A stretch of DNA of 64,000 bases. Source: Nocardia wallacei. GTDB lineage: Bacteria; Actinomycetota; Actinomycetes; Mycobacteriales; Mycobacteriaceae. Position numbers and translations under genes: made by a program. The notes beneath the pieces were generated by a model. That model ran no database searches, was not told the DNA's origin, and saw only the letters and a program-made list of their open reading frames with translations. Positions 38,499 to 47,596 of this stretch are shown here, piece by piece (position 1 is the first letter of the stretch; every line of letters starts with the position of its first letter). The stretch is taken from assembly GCF_014466955.1 (NCBI RefSeq), contig NZ_AP023396.1, positions 7,192,001 through 7,256,000 on the forward strand, given 5' to 3'.

Positions 38499-38660
38499 TC
38501 ACGCATCCCCCACCTCTCTCTTCGGGCCCGAAAAGGCGGCTATCGCCTTGTCCGCGAACCACTCCCGCCGTACCTGTGGACGCTGCGCGATGCCGACGAC
38601 GGCGAGCGCATCCACAGCGCACGAACTCTCGACGAGATAGAACAGTGGCTGGACACGTGA
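38454..38660 (+). CDS. Small protein of unknown function (LWTL..DADDGE type)
   Basis: 68 residues from ATG 38454; the convincing part is the C-terminal 45 residues: ARKGGYRLVREPLPPYLWTL then RDADDGERIHSARTLDEIEQ and WLDT. The pattern recalls small actinobacterial proteins with a WTLxDADDG core. The N-terminal 15 codons overlap the toxin remnant on the other strand and may not be native; the gene may itself be truncated at the same junction. A bidirectional hairpin follows the stop. Confidence 0.5.
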   Translation: MPPSELPRSRRLPTGSRIPHLSLRARKGGYRLVREPLPPYLWTLRDADDGERIHSARTLDEIEQWLDT

Positions 38661-38665
38661 AAAGC

Positions 38666-38696
38666 CCCGGGGCGCACGCCGTTGTGCGCACCCGGG
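38666..38696. terminator. Strong hairpin between convergent genes
   Basis: CCCGGGGCGCAC (38666-38677) pairs with GTGCGCACCCGGG (38684-38696) with a single bulged base and a six-base loop. It separates the small plus-strand gene from the second CocE-type hydrolase and can serve both strands. Confidence 0.65.
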
Positions 38697-38720
38697 ACAA
38701 CCGGGGATGGCCGGGCAGAT

Positions 38721-40772
38721 TTACCAGCCGGGGTTACCGCGGACCGGAATGTTCACGAAGCTGGGGGAATTCGGGTCGAGTTGGATGTGCTGCGGCTTCA
38801 GGCCGGTGTCGATCAGCATGGGCAGGATGGGCAGGCCCTTGGGGAAGTTGCCCGCGAAGACGTCCACGCGCAGGCGGTGACCGGGTTGCAGCACCGCGTC
38901 GGTGGCGGTGAGCGCGAGGTCGAGCGTCGTCATCTCACCCGGCACCGTGGGCTCGCGCTTGTCCAGCGAGGTGTATGCCCGCGGGTCGGTGTAGTCGCCG
39001 TTGGCGGAGCGCGTGCTGCGGGCTTCGTCGACCTGCCGCAGCGAGGCCATCAGCTGGCCGGACGACAGCACCGTCGATTGCCCGTCGGGCGCCACATCGT
39101 TGACGGTCGCCACCCAGTAGCCGTCGGCCGCGTCCTGAACGGTGTTGAGCCGCACCGCGATCGGGCCGGAGATGGTGGTCGCCTCCGCCACCGGGTCGCT
39201 GGTGAAGGTCAGGGCGTTGAGTTCGGCGACTCGCGAATCCTTGGCGCAGCCGTCGATGATCGAGAGGACACCGGCGGTCGCCTGCGCGGCGTCGTTCGAG
39301 CAGAGCGTGGTCATGCCGGGCGACACCGTCAACCGCGCGGTATCGCCGTTGGCGAATCCGGTCAGCGAGCCGTCGTAGACGCTGTTCGCCGTACCACTCC
39401 GGTTGGCGGACAAGTACATCCGGCGATACTCCGACGCCTCTTCCGCCGGTGCGGACGGGCCGAAACCGTTCTGGGTGATCCAGCCACCACCCTGCTGACG
39501 CAGCGTGACCGGGCCATAGGTGTCGATGCCGTTGTCGATGCCCTTGAGCCACTTGTCGAACCACGCTCGCTGCAGCACGTCCAGGCGCGGCGGCAGGCCC
39601 GGCCTACCGGACTCGTTGCCGGAGTTGAGGTGGTAGGTGTTGCCCATGAACAGCTGCTTCTGGCCGGGCGGCAGCGCGATCTGGTTGTAGATCTTGGATT
39701 CGGAGTAGGTGAACAGGTCGTGCCAGCCGCCGGTGACGAAGGTCGGGATGTCGATCGCGCTCGGATCACCCAACCACGCTTGGCGTTCGGAGGTGTAGTC
39801 GGAGAGCATCTGTTTCACCCGCGGGTCCAGATCTTCCATCCGGGTGCTGGTGTAGGCGGAGAGCAGGACGTCCATGTAGGTGTACGGGTCGGCGACGCGA
39901 TCGTTGAGCCACGTGGTGTCGAACTTGCCGTTGACGATCGACTGCACGTCCGGCACCCACTTCAGGGTGTTGATCGCGGTGAGCCACAACGGAATGAAGT
40001 TGAAACCGAAGCCGCCGCCGGGCGCCAGCACGTCGTCGACCAGGTCGCTGCCGGGGACGACTGGGAAGATCGCCTTCAGCGCCGCCGGGTGCTTCTCGGC
40101 GGCCTGCACCTGGTTGATGCCGGAGTAGGAGATGCCGTTCATGCCCACCTTGCCGGTGGACCAGGGTTGCCTTGCGGCCCAGTCGATCACCTCGACGGTG
40201 TCCTGCTGTTCGCGCTGGCGCAGCATGTCCCATTCACCCTGGGAGAAGCCGGTGCCGCGGACGTCGACCACGACCTGGCTGTAGCCGCTGCGGATCAGCT
40301 GCCGGTCGACGGTGAAGTTGCGCAGTTCGCCGCCGCCGAAAGCCTTTGTCAGATCGGTGATTCCGGACAGCGGGGTGCCCGACATGTCGATCTGGCGGAA
40401 CAGGTTCAGAACCGCGTCGGACAGGCCCGGAATCGACTGCGCGTGGTCGGCGAGGTTGGAGACCAGCTTGGTGTACGGAGTGAGGTTGACGATGGTGGGC
40501 GTCTGCACGTCGGCGGGGCGTCCGGCGGCGTCGGCGGGCCGGTACACATTGCCCTTCAGAACCGTGCCGTCGCTCATCGTGATGGGGACGTCCCAGTCGA
40601 TGTGGATGTTCGGGTACTGCTGCGGGCCATCCTGCGTGGCCGTCCAGGCGGCGCCCGCCGCACCGCCGTCCGGACCGGTCGCGGTGGGTCCGGCGGAGGC
40701 CGTGGCGGTGAAGAATGGGAACACCACTGTCGCGGCGACCGCCGCTACCGTGGCACGCAGCGCGTACTTCAT
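38721..40772 (-). CDS. Secreted CocE/NonD (S15-like) hydrolase, second paralogue
   Basis: 683 residues. Signal peptide near ATVAAVAATVVFPFFTATASA. Nucleophile elbow GMNGISYSGINQVQ, DVRGTGFSQGEWD, and C-terminal beta domain QSTVLSSGQLMASLRQVDEA. It aligns along its whole length with the 35572-37617 protein (shared blocks such as WFDKWLKGIDNGID and RNF-VDRQL), so the pair arose by duplication. It has its own regulated promoter at 40795-40838, so the two copies are probably controlled separately. Confidence 0.9.
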   Translation of the reverse strand: MKYALRATVAAVAATVVFPFFTATASAGPTATGPDGGAAGAAWTATQDGPQQYPNIHIDWDVPITMSDGTVLKGNVYRPADAAGRPADVQTPTIVNLTPYTKLVSNLADHAQSIPGLSDAVLNLFRQIDMSGTPLSGITDLTKAFGGGELRNFTVDRQLIRSGYSQVVVDVRGTGFSQGEWDMLRQREQQDTVEVIDWAARQPWSTGKVGMNGISYSGINQVQAAEKHPAALKAIFPVVPGSDLVDDVLAPGGGFGFNFIPLWLTAINTLKWVPDVQSIVNGKFDTTWLNDRVADPYTYMDVLLSAYTSTRMEDLDPRVKQMLSDYTSERQAWLGDPSAIDIPTFVTGGWHDLFTYSESKIYNQIALPPGQKQLFMGNTYHLNSGNESGRPGLPPRLDVLQRAWFDKWLKGIDNGIDTYGPVTLRQQGGGWITQNGFGPSAPAEEASEYRRMYLSANRSGTANSVYDGSLTGFANGDTARLTVSPGMTTLCSNDAAQATAGVLSIIDGCAKDSRVAELNALTFTSDPVAEATTISGPIAVRLNTVQDAADGYWVATVNDVAPDGQSTVLSSGQLMASLRQVDEARSTRSANGDYTDPRAYTSLDKREPTVPGEMTTLDLALTATDAVLQPGHRLRVDVFAGNFPKGLPILPMLIDTGLKPQHIQLDPNSPSFVNIPVRGNPGW

Positions 40773-40794
40773 CGGATGTGATCCACCTCTCGAA

Positions 40795-40838
40795 TGGTCG
40801 AACGACCAGAAGTGTATCTACCGAAGAGTAAGTTACAA
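40795..40838 (-). promoter_or_regulatory. Promoter and operator of the second CocE-type hydrolase
   Basis: On the minus strand TTGTAA (40838-40833) and TACACT (40816-40811) are separated by 16 bases, a good -35/-10 pair. Directly downstream lies TGGTCGTTCGACCA (40808-40795), an inverted repeat of TGGTCG with a two-base centre, placed over the expected transcription start. This is where a TetR-type repressor would bind; the regulator is not identified. Confidence 0.6.
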
Positions 40839-41120
40839 ACCATCGAGTTCGTATGTCGCGACGCGACCTCTCGCGGACCCACCCGCGCGGGCGAGGCGAC
40901 GACCAGCGCGGACAGCCACATCCGCCGCCTACCGATCGACACCCGCACCCGGCACGACCGGCCCCGATCCGACTACCGCCGGGCACTGCGCCGGACGGCG
41001 ATCGGTCGATGCCGCGTGATACCTACACTGCCGACGCGGAGACGGAGTTCACAGACCGAGCCGTCCGGAACCCGGTCCGCGAACCACTGTTCCCGGCAGA
41101 CACGCGGGTGGAATCGCCGG
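40839..41120. other. Intergenic stretch, no gene seen
   Basis: 282 bases between the hydrolase promoter and the gpmA stop. GC-rich, with short runs of CCGATCGAC and CGATCGGTCGAT-like sequence but no convincing coding frame, repeat or terminator. Confidence 0.5.
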
Positions 41121-41858
41121 TTACTTCCCGCCCTGGTTGGCAACCGCGGCGGCCCCCGCGGCGGCCGCCTCCGGGTCGAGGTATTCGCTGGGCCCGACCG
41201 GGCGGAGGTTCTCGTCGAGTTCGTAGCGCAGCGGGATGCCGGTGGGGATGTTCAGGCCCGCGATATCGTCGTCGGAGATGCCGTCCAGGTGCTTGACCAG
41301 GGCGCGCAGTGAATTGCCGTGTGCGGCAACGAGAACGGTCCTGCCCGCGACCAGTTCCTTGGAGATGGTGGACTCCCAGTACGGGACCATGCGGGCGACG
41401 ACGTCCTGCAGGCACTCCGTCTCCGGGACGGCGGTTCCGGCGTAGCGGGGGTCGCCGTCCTGGCTGTACTCGCTGCCCGGCTCGATCGGCGGCGGCGGGG
41501 TGTCGTAGCTGCGACGCCACAGCATGAACTGTTCGTCGCCGTACTGGTCGCGGATCTGCGCCTTGTTCTTGCCCTGCAGCGCGCCGTAGTGGCGCTCGTT
41601 GAGGCGCCAGTCGCGGACCACCGGGATCCAGTGGCGGTCGGCGGCGTCGAGGGCGAGGTTGGCGGTGCTGATCGCGCGGCGGAGCAGGGAGGTGAAGACG
41701 ATGTCGGGCAGGATCCCGTGCTCGGCCAGCAGTTCGCCGGCGCGCTTGCCCTCGGCCATGCCCTTGTCGGTGAGGCGAACGTCCACCCAGCCGGTGAACA
41801 GGTTCAGGGCGTTCCATTCGCTTTCGCCGTGGCGCAGCAGCACGAGGGTGTACGTCAT
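41121..41858 (-). CDS. gpmA: 2,3-bisphosphoglycerate-dependent phosphoglycerate mutase
   Basis: 245 residues. Catalytic His in [20 protein letters not shown], the [11 protein letters not shown] acid/arginine motif, and the second His in [18 protein letters not shown]. Interconverts 3- and 2-phosphoglycerate in glycolysis. A short Ala/Gly tail ends the protein. It stands in the usual actinobacterial position between senX3-regX3 and mshA. Confidence 0.96.
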   Translation of the reverse strand: MTYTLVLLRHGESEWNALNLFTGWVDVRLTDKGMAEGKRAGELLAEHGILPDIVFTSLLRRAISTANLALDAADRHWIPVVRDWRLNERHYGALQGKNKAQIRDQYGDEQFMLWRRSYDTPPPPIEPGSEYSQDGDPRYAGTAVPETECLQDVVARMVPYWESTISKELVAGRTVLVAAHGNSLRALVKHLDGISDDDIAGLNIPTGIPLRYELDENLRPVGPSEYLDPEAAAAGAAAVANQGGK

Positions 41859-41909
41859 GCGGGCTATGCTAACCCGCGCCGCGGGGCGTCCGGCGGGGTG
41901 CGGGCCTGG

Positions 41910-42101
41910 TCACGGGTCCGGTGCTAGATCCAATTCGACCTCGTCGAAACGGACCAGGGCATTGTGCCGGCCGCCGCGCACGGGAATGTCGAGGTGCAAC
42001 TCCTCGCGTCCGTGGTCGACTTCCCGGACCACACCGCAGATGCCCTGGAACGGGCCGCTGGGCACGAAAACCACATCGCCAGGCGTGAATTCGGCTGCCA
42101 C
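41910..42101 (-). CDS. Small KOW-motif protein
   Basis: 63 residues: FTPGDVVFVPSGPFQGICGVV then REVDHGREELHLDIPVRGGR. This is one KOW/NusG-C-like beta barrel, with the PGD...GPFQG...G signature. The usual role of the motif is binding RNA, ribosome or RNA polymerase. It stands alone between gpmA and the divergent DUF4287 gene. Whether it acts on transcription or translation is unknown. Confidence 0.75.
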   Translation of the reverse strand: MAAEFTPGDVVFVPSGPFQGICGVVREVDHGREELHLDIPVRGGRHNALVRFDEVELDLAPDP

Positions 42102-42220
42102 TCGTCGACGATAGCGCTTCTACCAGGCGAAATCGGGTAGGCGCGCGGTGGCGGCACGGAACCGGCAGGTGTGCGCGGGACCACAGATGAGTTTTTCGCG
42201 GCGCGATCGTCCTATCTGGC

Positions 42221-42433
42221 ATGAGCGCAACACCGCAGTCCGCCGTCAAGGGTCCGGCCTCGTACTTCCCGTCCATCGAGAAGAAGTACGGGCGTCCCGT
42301 CGAGGAGTGGCTGGAGCTGATTCTCGGGTCGGAGCTGACCGGGCACATGGAGTTGGTGGCCTGGCTGAAGAGCGCGTACGGGCTCGGGCACGGACATGCG
42401 AACGCGCTGGTGGCGCATGTTCGTTCGGCCTGA
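42221..42433 (+). CDS. DUF4287 domain protein
   Basis: 70 residues: SYFPSIEKKYGRPVEEWLEL near residue 14, HMELVAWLKSAYGLGHGHAN and ALVAHVR at the end. These two helical blocks define DUF4287, a small all-alpha family of unknown function, often found beside DUF5655 domains. Single gene, short 5' region. Confidence 0.85.
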   Translation: MSATPQSAVKGPASYFPSIEKKYGRPVEEWLELILGSELTGHMELVAWLKSAYGLGHGHANALVAHVRSA

Positions 42434-42503
42434 GCCCGCGCAGTCCGCGCAACGGAGGGGATCGCGCGGGGTGTGGAACGGCCTCGGCGCCAGGGCGCAA
42501 TGC

Positions 42504-43403
42504 TCAGTCGTATTCGTCGGCGTGGCCCGCGGCCAATACGCCCGCTCCGGCCAGGGTGGCTCCGTTCGTGATGCGCGAGGGCACGACTCGTAGGTCGCGG
42601 GTGAAATCCAGGCGGGCGTGGGTGGTGATCGCGGCGCGCATCGGTTCCCAGAGGGGCTCGCCCGCCGCGGCGAAACCGCCGCCGATGACGGCGCGGTCGA
42701 TGTCGAGCAGGGCGGCGGCCGATGAGATCGCTTGTCCCAGAGCCGTTCCCGCGCGTTCGAGGGCGGCCAGCGCGATCGGGTGCCCGGCGTGAGCGTCGCG
42801 TGCCAGTTCGGCTCCGGTGGCGCCGTTCCAGCCCTGCTCGCGAGCCCACCGCGCCGACGACATGCCGCTCGCCACCGCCTCCACGCATCCGACCCCACCG
42901 CACCCGCACGGCGCGGTCGACCCCGGTACCACGATGTGACCGACGTGCCCGGCATTGCCGGTGCGCCCTACCGCGACTCGGCCGTCCATCACGATCCCGC
43001 CGCCGATTCCGGAGGACACCGTCATCGCCAAGCCGTTGCGCACACCGCGCAGACCGCCGAGGTGGTGTTCGGCCAAGGCCAGGCAGGCACCGTCGATGGC
43101 GAGCCGGATGACGGCCGCGGGGAACAACTCCCGCACCTCGGCGACCAGCGGGAAGCCAGTTCGCCATTCCGGAATGTTCAGCGGCGCGACGATTCCCGCT
43201 CGAACGTTCACCGGGCCCGCCGAGCCGATGCCGATCGCGGTCACCCGCGTACCCCCGCCGACCTGCCGCAACAGCTCTCGGCACGCCTCCCACACGGATT
43301 CCGGCGGCACCTCGATGCGGCGCACGTCGCTCACCTGCCGCCCGGCGTGCACCACCCCGGCCGCGAATTTCGTCGCCCCGATGTCCAGAGCCAGCACTGT
43401 CAC
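42504..43403 (-). CDS. ROK family protein (sugar kinase type)
   Basis: 299 residues from GTG 43403. N-terminal phosphate loop VLALDIGATKFAAGVV, GIGGGIVMDGRVAVGRTGNA, and the ROK zinc motif GHVGHIVV ... CGCGGVGCVE. No N-terminal HTH, so it is a kinase-type member and not a repressor. The residue before the zinc ligands is in the normal arrangement. Sugar unknown. It follows the YbjN gene by 43 bases on the same strand. Confidence 0.88.
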   Translation of the reverse strand: MTVLALDIGATKFAAGVVHAGRQVSDVRRIEVPPESVWEACRELLRQVGGGTRVTAIGIGSAGPVNVRAGIVAPLNIPEWRTGFPLVAEVRELFPAAVIRLAIDGACLALAEHHLGGLRGVRNGLAMTVSSGIGGGIVMDGRVAVGRTGNAGHVGHIVVPGSTAPCGCGGVGCVEAVASGMSSARWAREQGWNGATGAELARDAHAGHPIALAALERAGTALGQAISSAAALLDIDRAVIGGGFAAAGEPLWEPMRAAITTHARLDFTRDLRVVPSRITNGATLAGAGVLAAGHADEYD

Positions 43404-43446
43404 GCCGAGCCACCTCCTGCCGCACCACCCGGGCGGCGAACCGGGA

Positions 43447-43956
43447 TCAGGAGTCTTCGGTATCCACGAGGTGTTCGAAGGCGCGGAGGTTCTTGAGCGA
43501 TTCGCCGCGCGAGACTCGCCACTTCCATTCGCGCCGAATGGATTCCGCGAAACCGAGCTCCAGCAGGACGTTGAAGTCGGCGTCGACCGCCTCGAGGATC
43601 TGGCCGAAGATGCGGTCCAGTTCGTCGGCCGTGACGGTGTGGGTGGCGAAGCGCCCGACCAGGTAGATGTCACCGACGCGGTCGAGGGTGTAGGCGACGC
43701 CGTAGAGGCGGCGGTTGCGGCGCAGCAGGAATTTGTAGACGCCCTCGAAGTTCTCGTCCGGCTTGCGGCAGACGAAGCACTCCACCCGCACGCCGTGCTT
43801 GCCGACGGTCAGCATCACGGTGGTCTTCAGCTTGCGCTCGCCGGGCAGCACGACGATGAACACGTCCTCGCCCTCGCGGGTGTAGTCGACCTCGCGTTCG
43901 CGCAGGGTGTCGTCGATGAGCTGGGCGGTGTCTCGAATCGAGTCGTGCTCGGTCAC
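43447..43956 (-). CDS. YbjN domain protein
   Basis: 169 residues from GTG 43956, overlapping the mshA stop as GTGA. YbjN/Tir-chaperone-like fold: [40 protein letters not shown], and a C-terminal helix rich in aromatic residues. The gene directly follows mshA in mycobacteria too (Rv0487 as I recall). Function unknown; translational coupling hints at a link to mycothiol or cell-surface metabolism. Confidence 0.85.
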   Translation of the reverse strand: MTEHDSIRDTAQLIDDTLREREVDYTREGEDVFIVVLPGERKLKTTVMLTVGKHGVRVECFVCRKPDENFEGVYKFLLRRNRRLYGVAYTLDRVGDIYLVGRFATHTVTADELDRIFGQILEAVDADFNVLLELGFAESIRREWKWRVSRGESLKNLRAFEHLVDTEDS

Positions 43957-45305
43957 CGGCGAACCACTCCCATCCGGCGCCGCCACAGCGCCCGCGACCT
44001 GGCCTGACTGCTCTCTGCCTGCAACGTACCCGCCAATCGCGAACGCATTCCCCGATATCCGGTGAGGGTTTGCGTGTAGCTGTCGAGCAGGCCCTCGGCC
44101 GTGTGCTCCCAGGAGAAATTGGCGGAGTGCCCGACTGCGGCGGCGCCCATCCGGCGCAGGCCGGCGGGGTCGTCGAGCAGCGAGCGCAACGCGGCCGCCC
44201 AGTCGTCGGTGCGGTGGCTCGGGACGAGCAGGCCCGAAACACCGTCGCGCACCGCGGTACCCAGGCCGCCCACGTGCGCGGCCACCACCGGGGTGCCACT
44301 GGCCTGGGCCTCGATGGCGACCAGGCCGAACGACTCGTTGTAGCTGGGCACGGCCACCAGATCCGCGGCGCGGTACACCTGCACCAGGCGGTCCGGCGGC
44401 TGCGGGGGCAGGAAGGTGACGCGATCGGCGATGCCGAGCGCGGCGGCCAGTTCGATCAGCGCGTCGGGGCGGTCCAGGCCGGTGCCGGACGGGCCGCCGA
44501 CGATCAGGACCCGCAGGGCGCGGCCCGGCTGGCTGCGCAGGACCTGCGCGGCGGCGTGCACGAGGACGTCGGGGGCCTTCAACGGCTGGATGCGGCCGAC
44601 GAAGGCCACGATCTGCTCGCGGGGATCCAGGCCGAGTTCGGCGCGTGCGGCTGCTCGGTCGCCGGGGTGATAGCGGGTCAGGTCGGCGCCCGGCAGCACC
44701 ACATCGATCCGCTCCGGCTCGGCGCCGTACAGCTCGACCAGCTGGCGGGCCTCCTCGCCGGTGTTGGCGACCAGTCGGTCGGCCTCGGCGACGATCTGCT
44801 TCTCGCCGATCTCGCGCGCGGCCGGTTCGGGGGTGTCACCGGCGGCGAGGTGGGCGTTCTTGACGGCGGCCAGCGTGTGCGCGGTGTGGACCTGCGGCAC
44901 GCGCCAGCGGTCCCGGGCCAGCCAGCCGACCTGGCCCGACAACCAGTAGTGCGAGTGGATCAGGTCGTAGTGGCCGGGCAGGTGGCGGGCCTCCTGCCGC
45001 AGCACCTCGGCGGCGAAGGGGCACAGCTGGGTGGGCAGGTCGTGCTTGTCCAAGCCTTCGAAGGGGCCCGCCACCACATTGCGGACGAGCACACCGGGGG
45101 CGGCCTCGACGACCGGTTCGTCGTTGGAGGAGGTGGCGCGCGTGAAGATCTCCACCTCGACGCCGCGGCGGGCCAGCTGGATCGCGGTTTGCAGCACGTA
45201 GACGTTCATGCCGCCCGCGTCCCCGGTGCCCGGCTGCGCCAGCGGCGAGGTGTGCACCGACAGCACGGCGATGCGATGCGGCCGTAGGTCCGTGCGTTGA
45301 CTCAC
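43953..45305 (-). CDS. mshA: D-inositol-3-phosphate glycosyltransferase (mycothiol synthesis)
   Basis: 450 residues from GTG 45305. GT4 glycosyltransferase: [20 protein letters not shown] at the N-terminus, [27 protein letters not shown], and the C-terminal UDP-sugar site [20 protein letters not shown]. It makes the first intermediate of mycothiol from UDP-GlcNAc and inositol-3-phosphate. This identifies the organism as a mycothiol-producing actinobacterium. First gene of a pair with ybjN. Confidence 0.95.
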   Translation of the reverse strand: MSQRTDLRPHRIAVLSVHTSPLAQPGTGDAGGMNVYVLQTAIQLARRGVEVEIFTRATSSNDEPVVEAAPGVLVRNVVAGPFEGLDKHDLPTQLCPFAAEVLRQEARHLPGHYDLIHSHYWLSGQVGWLARDRWRVPQVHTAHTLAAVKNAHLAAGDTPEPAAREIGEKQIVAEADRLVANTGEEARQLVELYGAEPERIDVVLPGADLTRYHPGDRAAARAELGLDPREQIVAFVGRIQPLKAPDVLVHAAAQVLRSQPGRALRVLIVGGPSGTGLDRPDALIELAAALGIADRVTFLPPQPPDRLVQVYRAADLVAVPSYNESFGLVAIEAQASGTPVVAAHVGGLGTAVRDGVSGLLVPSHRTDDWAAALRSLLDDPAGLRRMGAAAVGHSANFSWEHTAEGLLDSYTQTLTGYRGMRSRLAGTLQAESSQARSRALWRRRMGVVRR

Positions 45306-45641
45306 GACTCCAGTGTGCACGCCGAGTACCGGCCGCCGTCGCGACCTCCGCCACCAAGTGATTGCCGTCACAAGGCAATTCGCCGCCCGGGCGAGGCGTT
45401 GCCCGGCCACTGCCCGGCGATTTCCGGGCAAAGCGGACACGGCCCGCCCGCGTATGCGTTCGCTCACACCGACGGCACGTGCTGGTACGCGTGGCGGTTC
45501 GATGCCGCCGGTTCCGGCCCGGCCTGCCGAGCGGAACAACAGGCGACGCACGCGATGGGCAGGGCAGGTCGGGCCACCCGACATGTCACGAATTACGTTG
45601 TGCCCGAAGTACTTCGGATATGGACCGACAGCGGGAATGGT
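45306..45641. other. Intergenic region between mshA and a hydrolase
   Basis: 336 bases, no plausible gene. Two symmetrical elements are visible: ATTGCC/GGCAAT (45361-45366, 45374-45379), about 55 bases before mshA and possibly an operator; and the 12-bp palindrome CGAAGTACTTCG at 45605-45616, beyond the end of the hydrolase gene. Confidence 0.5.
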
Positions 45642-46475
45642 TCAGGACGCTCGGCTCAGGCCGTCGATGAACTCGGTGACCTCGGCGGTGAAGCGGTCGG
45701 GGTCCTCGATGAACAGGCCGTGCTGGGCGTCTTCCCAATACGAAGCGCGGGAGTCGGGGGCGGTGGTGGCGATGTAGCGGCCGTTGTCGATGGGGACCAC
45801 GGGGTCGGCGGTGCCGTGCAGGACCAGGACGGGGATGTCGAGGGTGCGGAGGGTTTCGGTGTTGTCGGTGGTGCGGTAGAACAGCGCCTTGCGGACGCGG
45901 GGCGGGGTGGCCAGGCTGCCGCCGTAGAGGAGTTGGGCCTGTTCACCCTTGTCGCGGCTCGGCCCGGTGTTGGCGTTGCCGAATGCCGCGAAACCGCGCA
46001 TGGATTTGCCGGGGCTCTCCTCGAACACGTCGGGGATGGCCTGCTGCATCGCCGGGCCGGGGGCGGCGCCGGGCACGTCTCGTCCGATTCCGGCCTGCGA
46101 GCCGCTGTAGATCGCACCCGCGACCGCGCTCGTGCCGTGGGCGGCCAGGTAGTCGGTGAGCACGATGCCGCCGTAGGACCAGCCGAGCAGCACCGCGCCG
46201 GACTCGACCGACTCCGCCGCCAGCACGGCGGCGATATCGGCCGCCCAGTTCTTCGGGTTGTCGTAGCCCGCCGCCGGGGCGTCGGAGTAGCCGTGGCCGC
46301 GCAGGTCGACGGCGATCACGCGGAACCGCTCGGCCAGCAACTCGGCGGCACGCCCCCAGCACCGCAGGTTCCCGGCCCAGCCGTGCAACAACACCAGTGG
46401 CCTGCCGTCGGCCGGACCGGTCACCCGATACACGATGCTGGTGCCGTCCGCGCTGACTACGTCCCGAATCGCCAT
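45642..46475 (-). CDS. Alpha/beta hydrolase
   Basis: 277 residues. Oxyanion HGWAGNLRCWG, DLRGHGYSD, nucleophile elbow GWSYGG, acid in HGTADPVVP and the catalytic His in AQHGLFIEDPD. The elbow has GxSxG with Trp at the first x and Tyr at the second. Cytosolic; substrate unknown. Monocistronic on the minus strand, divergent from the SDR gene. Confidence 0.88.
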   Translation of the reverse strand: MAIRDVVSADGTSIVYRVTGPADGRPLVLLHGWAGNLRCWGRAAELLAERFRVIAVDLRGHGYSDAPAAGYDNPKNWAADIAAVLAAESVESGAVLLGWSYGGIVLTDYLAAHGTSAVAGAIYSGSQAGIGRDVPGAAPGPAMQQAIPDVFEESPGKSMRGFAAFGNANTGPSRDKGEQAQLLYGGSLATPPRVRKALFYRTTDNTETLRTLDIPVLVLHGTADPVVPIDNGRYIATTAPDSRASYWEDAQHGLFIEDPDRFTAEVTEFIDGLSRAS

Positions 46476-46545
46476 GCCGCCAGGCTAGCGTCGCCGCGAT
46501 ATGGACCGGCGTCCACCACGAATCGTCGAGTGAATCGGCAGCACA

Positions 46546-46551
46546 TATGCT
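46546..46551 (+). promoter_or_regulatory. -10 element (TATGCT), candidate leaderless promoter
   Basis: TATGCT lies seven bases before ATG 46559, so the SDR transcript would begin at the start codon or just before it. An upstream in-frame ATG (46547) falls inside this element and is therefore an unlikely start. Confidence 0.5.
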
Positions 46552-46558
46552 CTGCACC

Positions 46559-47290
46559 ATGAGCACCCGCACCGCTGTCGTCACCGGAGCCAGTTCCGGA
46601 ATCGGGGAGGCCACCGCGCGTGAGCTGGCCGGACAGGGCTACCACGTGTATGTCGGGGCCCGCCGGGTGGAGCGGCTGCGGCGGCTGGCCGAGGAGATCG
46701 GTGGCACCGCGCTGCCGCTGGACGTCACCGACGAGGCGTCGGTGCGGGCGTTCACCGACGCGGTCGAGCGGGTGGACGTGCTGGTCAACAATGCCGGTGG
46801 CGCCAAGGGCCTGGCACCCGTGGCCGAGGCCGACCTGGACGACTGGCGCTGGATGTGGGAGACCAACGTGCTCGGCACGCTGCGGATCACCAAGGCGCTG
46901 CTGCCCAAGCTGATCGACTCCGGCGACGGGCTGATCGTCACCGTCACCTCGGTGGCCGCGTTCACCGCCTACGACAACGGTTCCGGCTACACCTCCGCCA
47001 AGCACGCGCAGGCCGTGCTGCACCGGACACTGCGCGGCGAGTTGCTGGGCAAGCCGGTGCGGTTGACCGAAATCGCCCCGGGCGCAGTCGAAACCGAGTT
47101 CTCACTGGTCCGATTCGGCGGCGACAGCGAGCGGGCCGCCAAGGTCTACGAGGGCATCGACCCGCTGGTCGCCCAGGACATCGCCGAGATCATCGGCTTC
47201 GTCGCCAACCGCCCGCCACACGTCAACCTGGACACCATCGTCGTCAAGCCCCGCGACCAGGCCGACGCGGGGCGGTTCGCCCGGGGCTGA
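46559..47290 (+). CDS. SDR family oxidoreductase (Rv0484c-like)
   Basis: 243 residues from ATG 46559. Classical short-chain dehydrogenase: AVVTGASSGIGEATARELA, LVNNAGGAKGL, catalytic Ser in TVTSVAAFTAYDNGSG, and YTSAKHA (YxxxK). NADP preference is suggested by ARR at the end of the second strand. Substrate unknown. The 3' end carries a hairpin and faces a minisatellite and lprQ. Confidence 0.9.
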   Translation: MSTRTAVVTGASSGIGEATARELAGQGYHVYVGARRVERLRRLAEEIGGTALPLDVTDEASVRAFTDAVERVDVLVNNAGGAKGLAPVAEADLDDWRWMWETNVLGTLRITKALLPKLIDSGDGLIVTVTSVAAFTAYDNGSGYTSAKHAQAVLHRTLRGELLGKPVRLTEIAPGAVETEFSLVRFGGDSERAAKVYEGIDPLVAQDIAEIIGFVANRPPHVNLDTIVVKPRDQADAGRFARG

Positions 47291-47303
47291 AAAGCGCCCC
47301 GGG
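47280..47303. terminator. Hairpin overlapping the SDR stop codon
   Basis: CCCGGGGC (47280-47287) and GCCCCGGG (47296-47303) are perfect complements with an eight-base loop that contains the TGA. It could end the SDR transcript or the opposing one. It is immediately followed by the 33-bp minisatellite. Confidence 0.6.
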
Positions 47304-47592
47304 CAGGAGATGCTCTCGCCGGAGCGAGCCCCCGAACAGGAGATGCTCCCGCGGGAGCGAGCCCCCGGACAGGAGATGCTCTCGCCGGAGCGAGCCCCGG
47401 GCAGCAGACACACTCGCCGGAGCAGGCCCCGGGCAGCAAACGCACCCGCCAGCGCAAGTCCCTCGGCAGCAGACGCACCCGCCAGAGCGAGCCCCAGGCA
47501 GCAGACACACTCGCCGGAGCAAGCCCCTCGGCAGCAGAGACACTCGCGGCAGCGAGCCCCTCGGCAGGAGACGCACTCGCCGGAGCAAGGGA
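47304..47592. repeat. 33-bp minisatellite, nine units
   Basis: Units anchored at CAGSAGA begin at 47304, 47337, 47370, 47402, 47434, 47467, 47499, 47532 and 47565, 32-33 bp apart. A typical unit is CAGCAGACACACTCGCCGGA then GCAAGCCCCTCGG. Units differ by substitutions, so the array is not recent. It fills the whole gap between two convergent genes and stops five bases before the lprQ stop codon. Confidence 0.92.
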
Positions 47593-47596
47593 GGTG

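Noticed and set aside
45605..45616. CGAAGTACTTCG palindrome as a terminator
   Set aside because: It has no loop and no T-run. It may be chance or a protein site; there is no supporting context.
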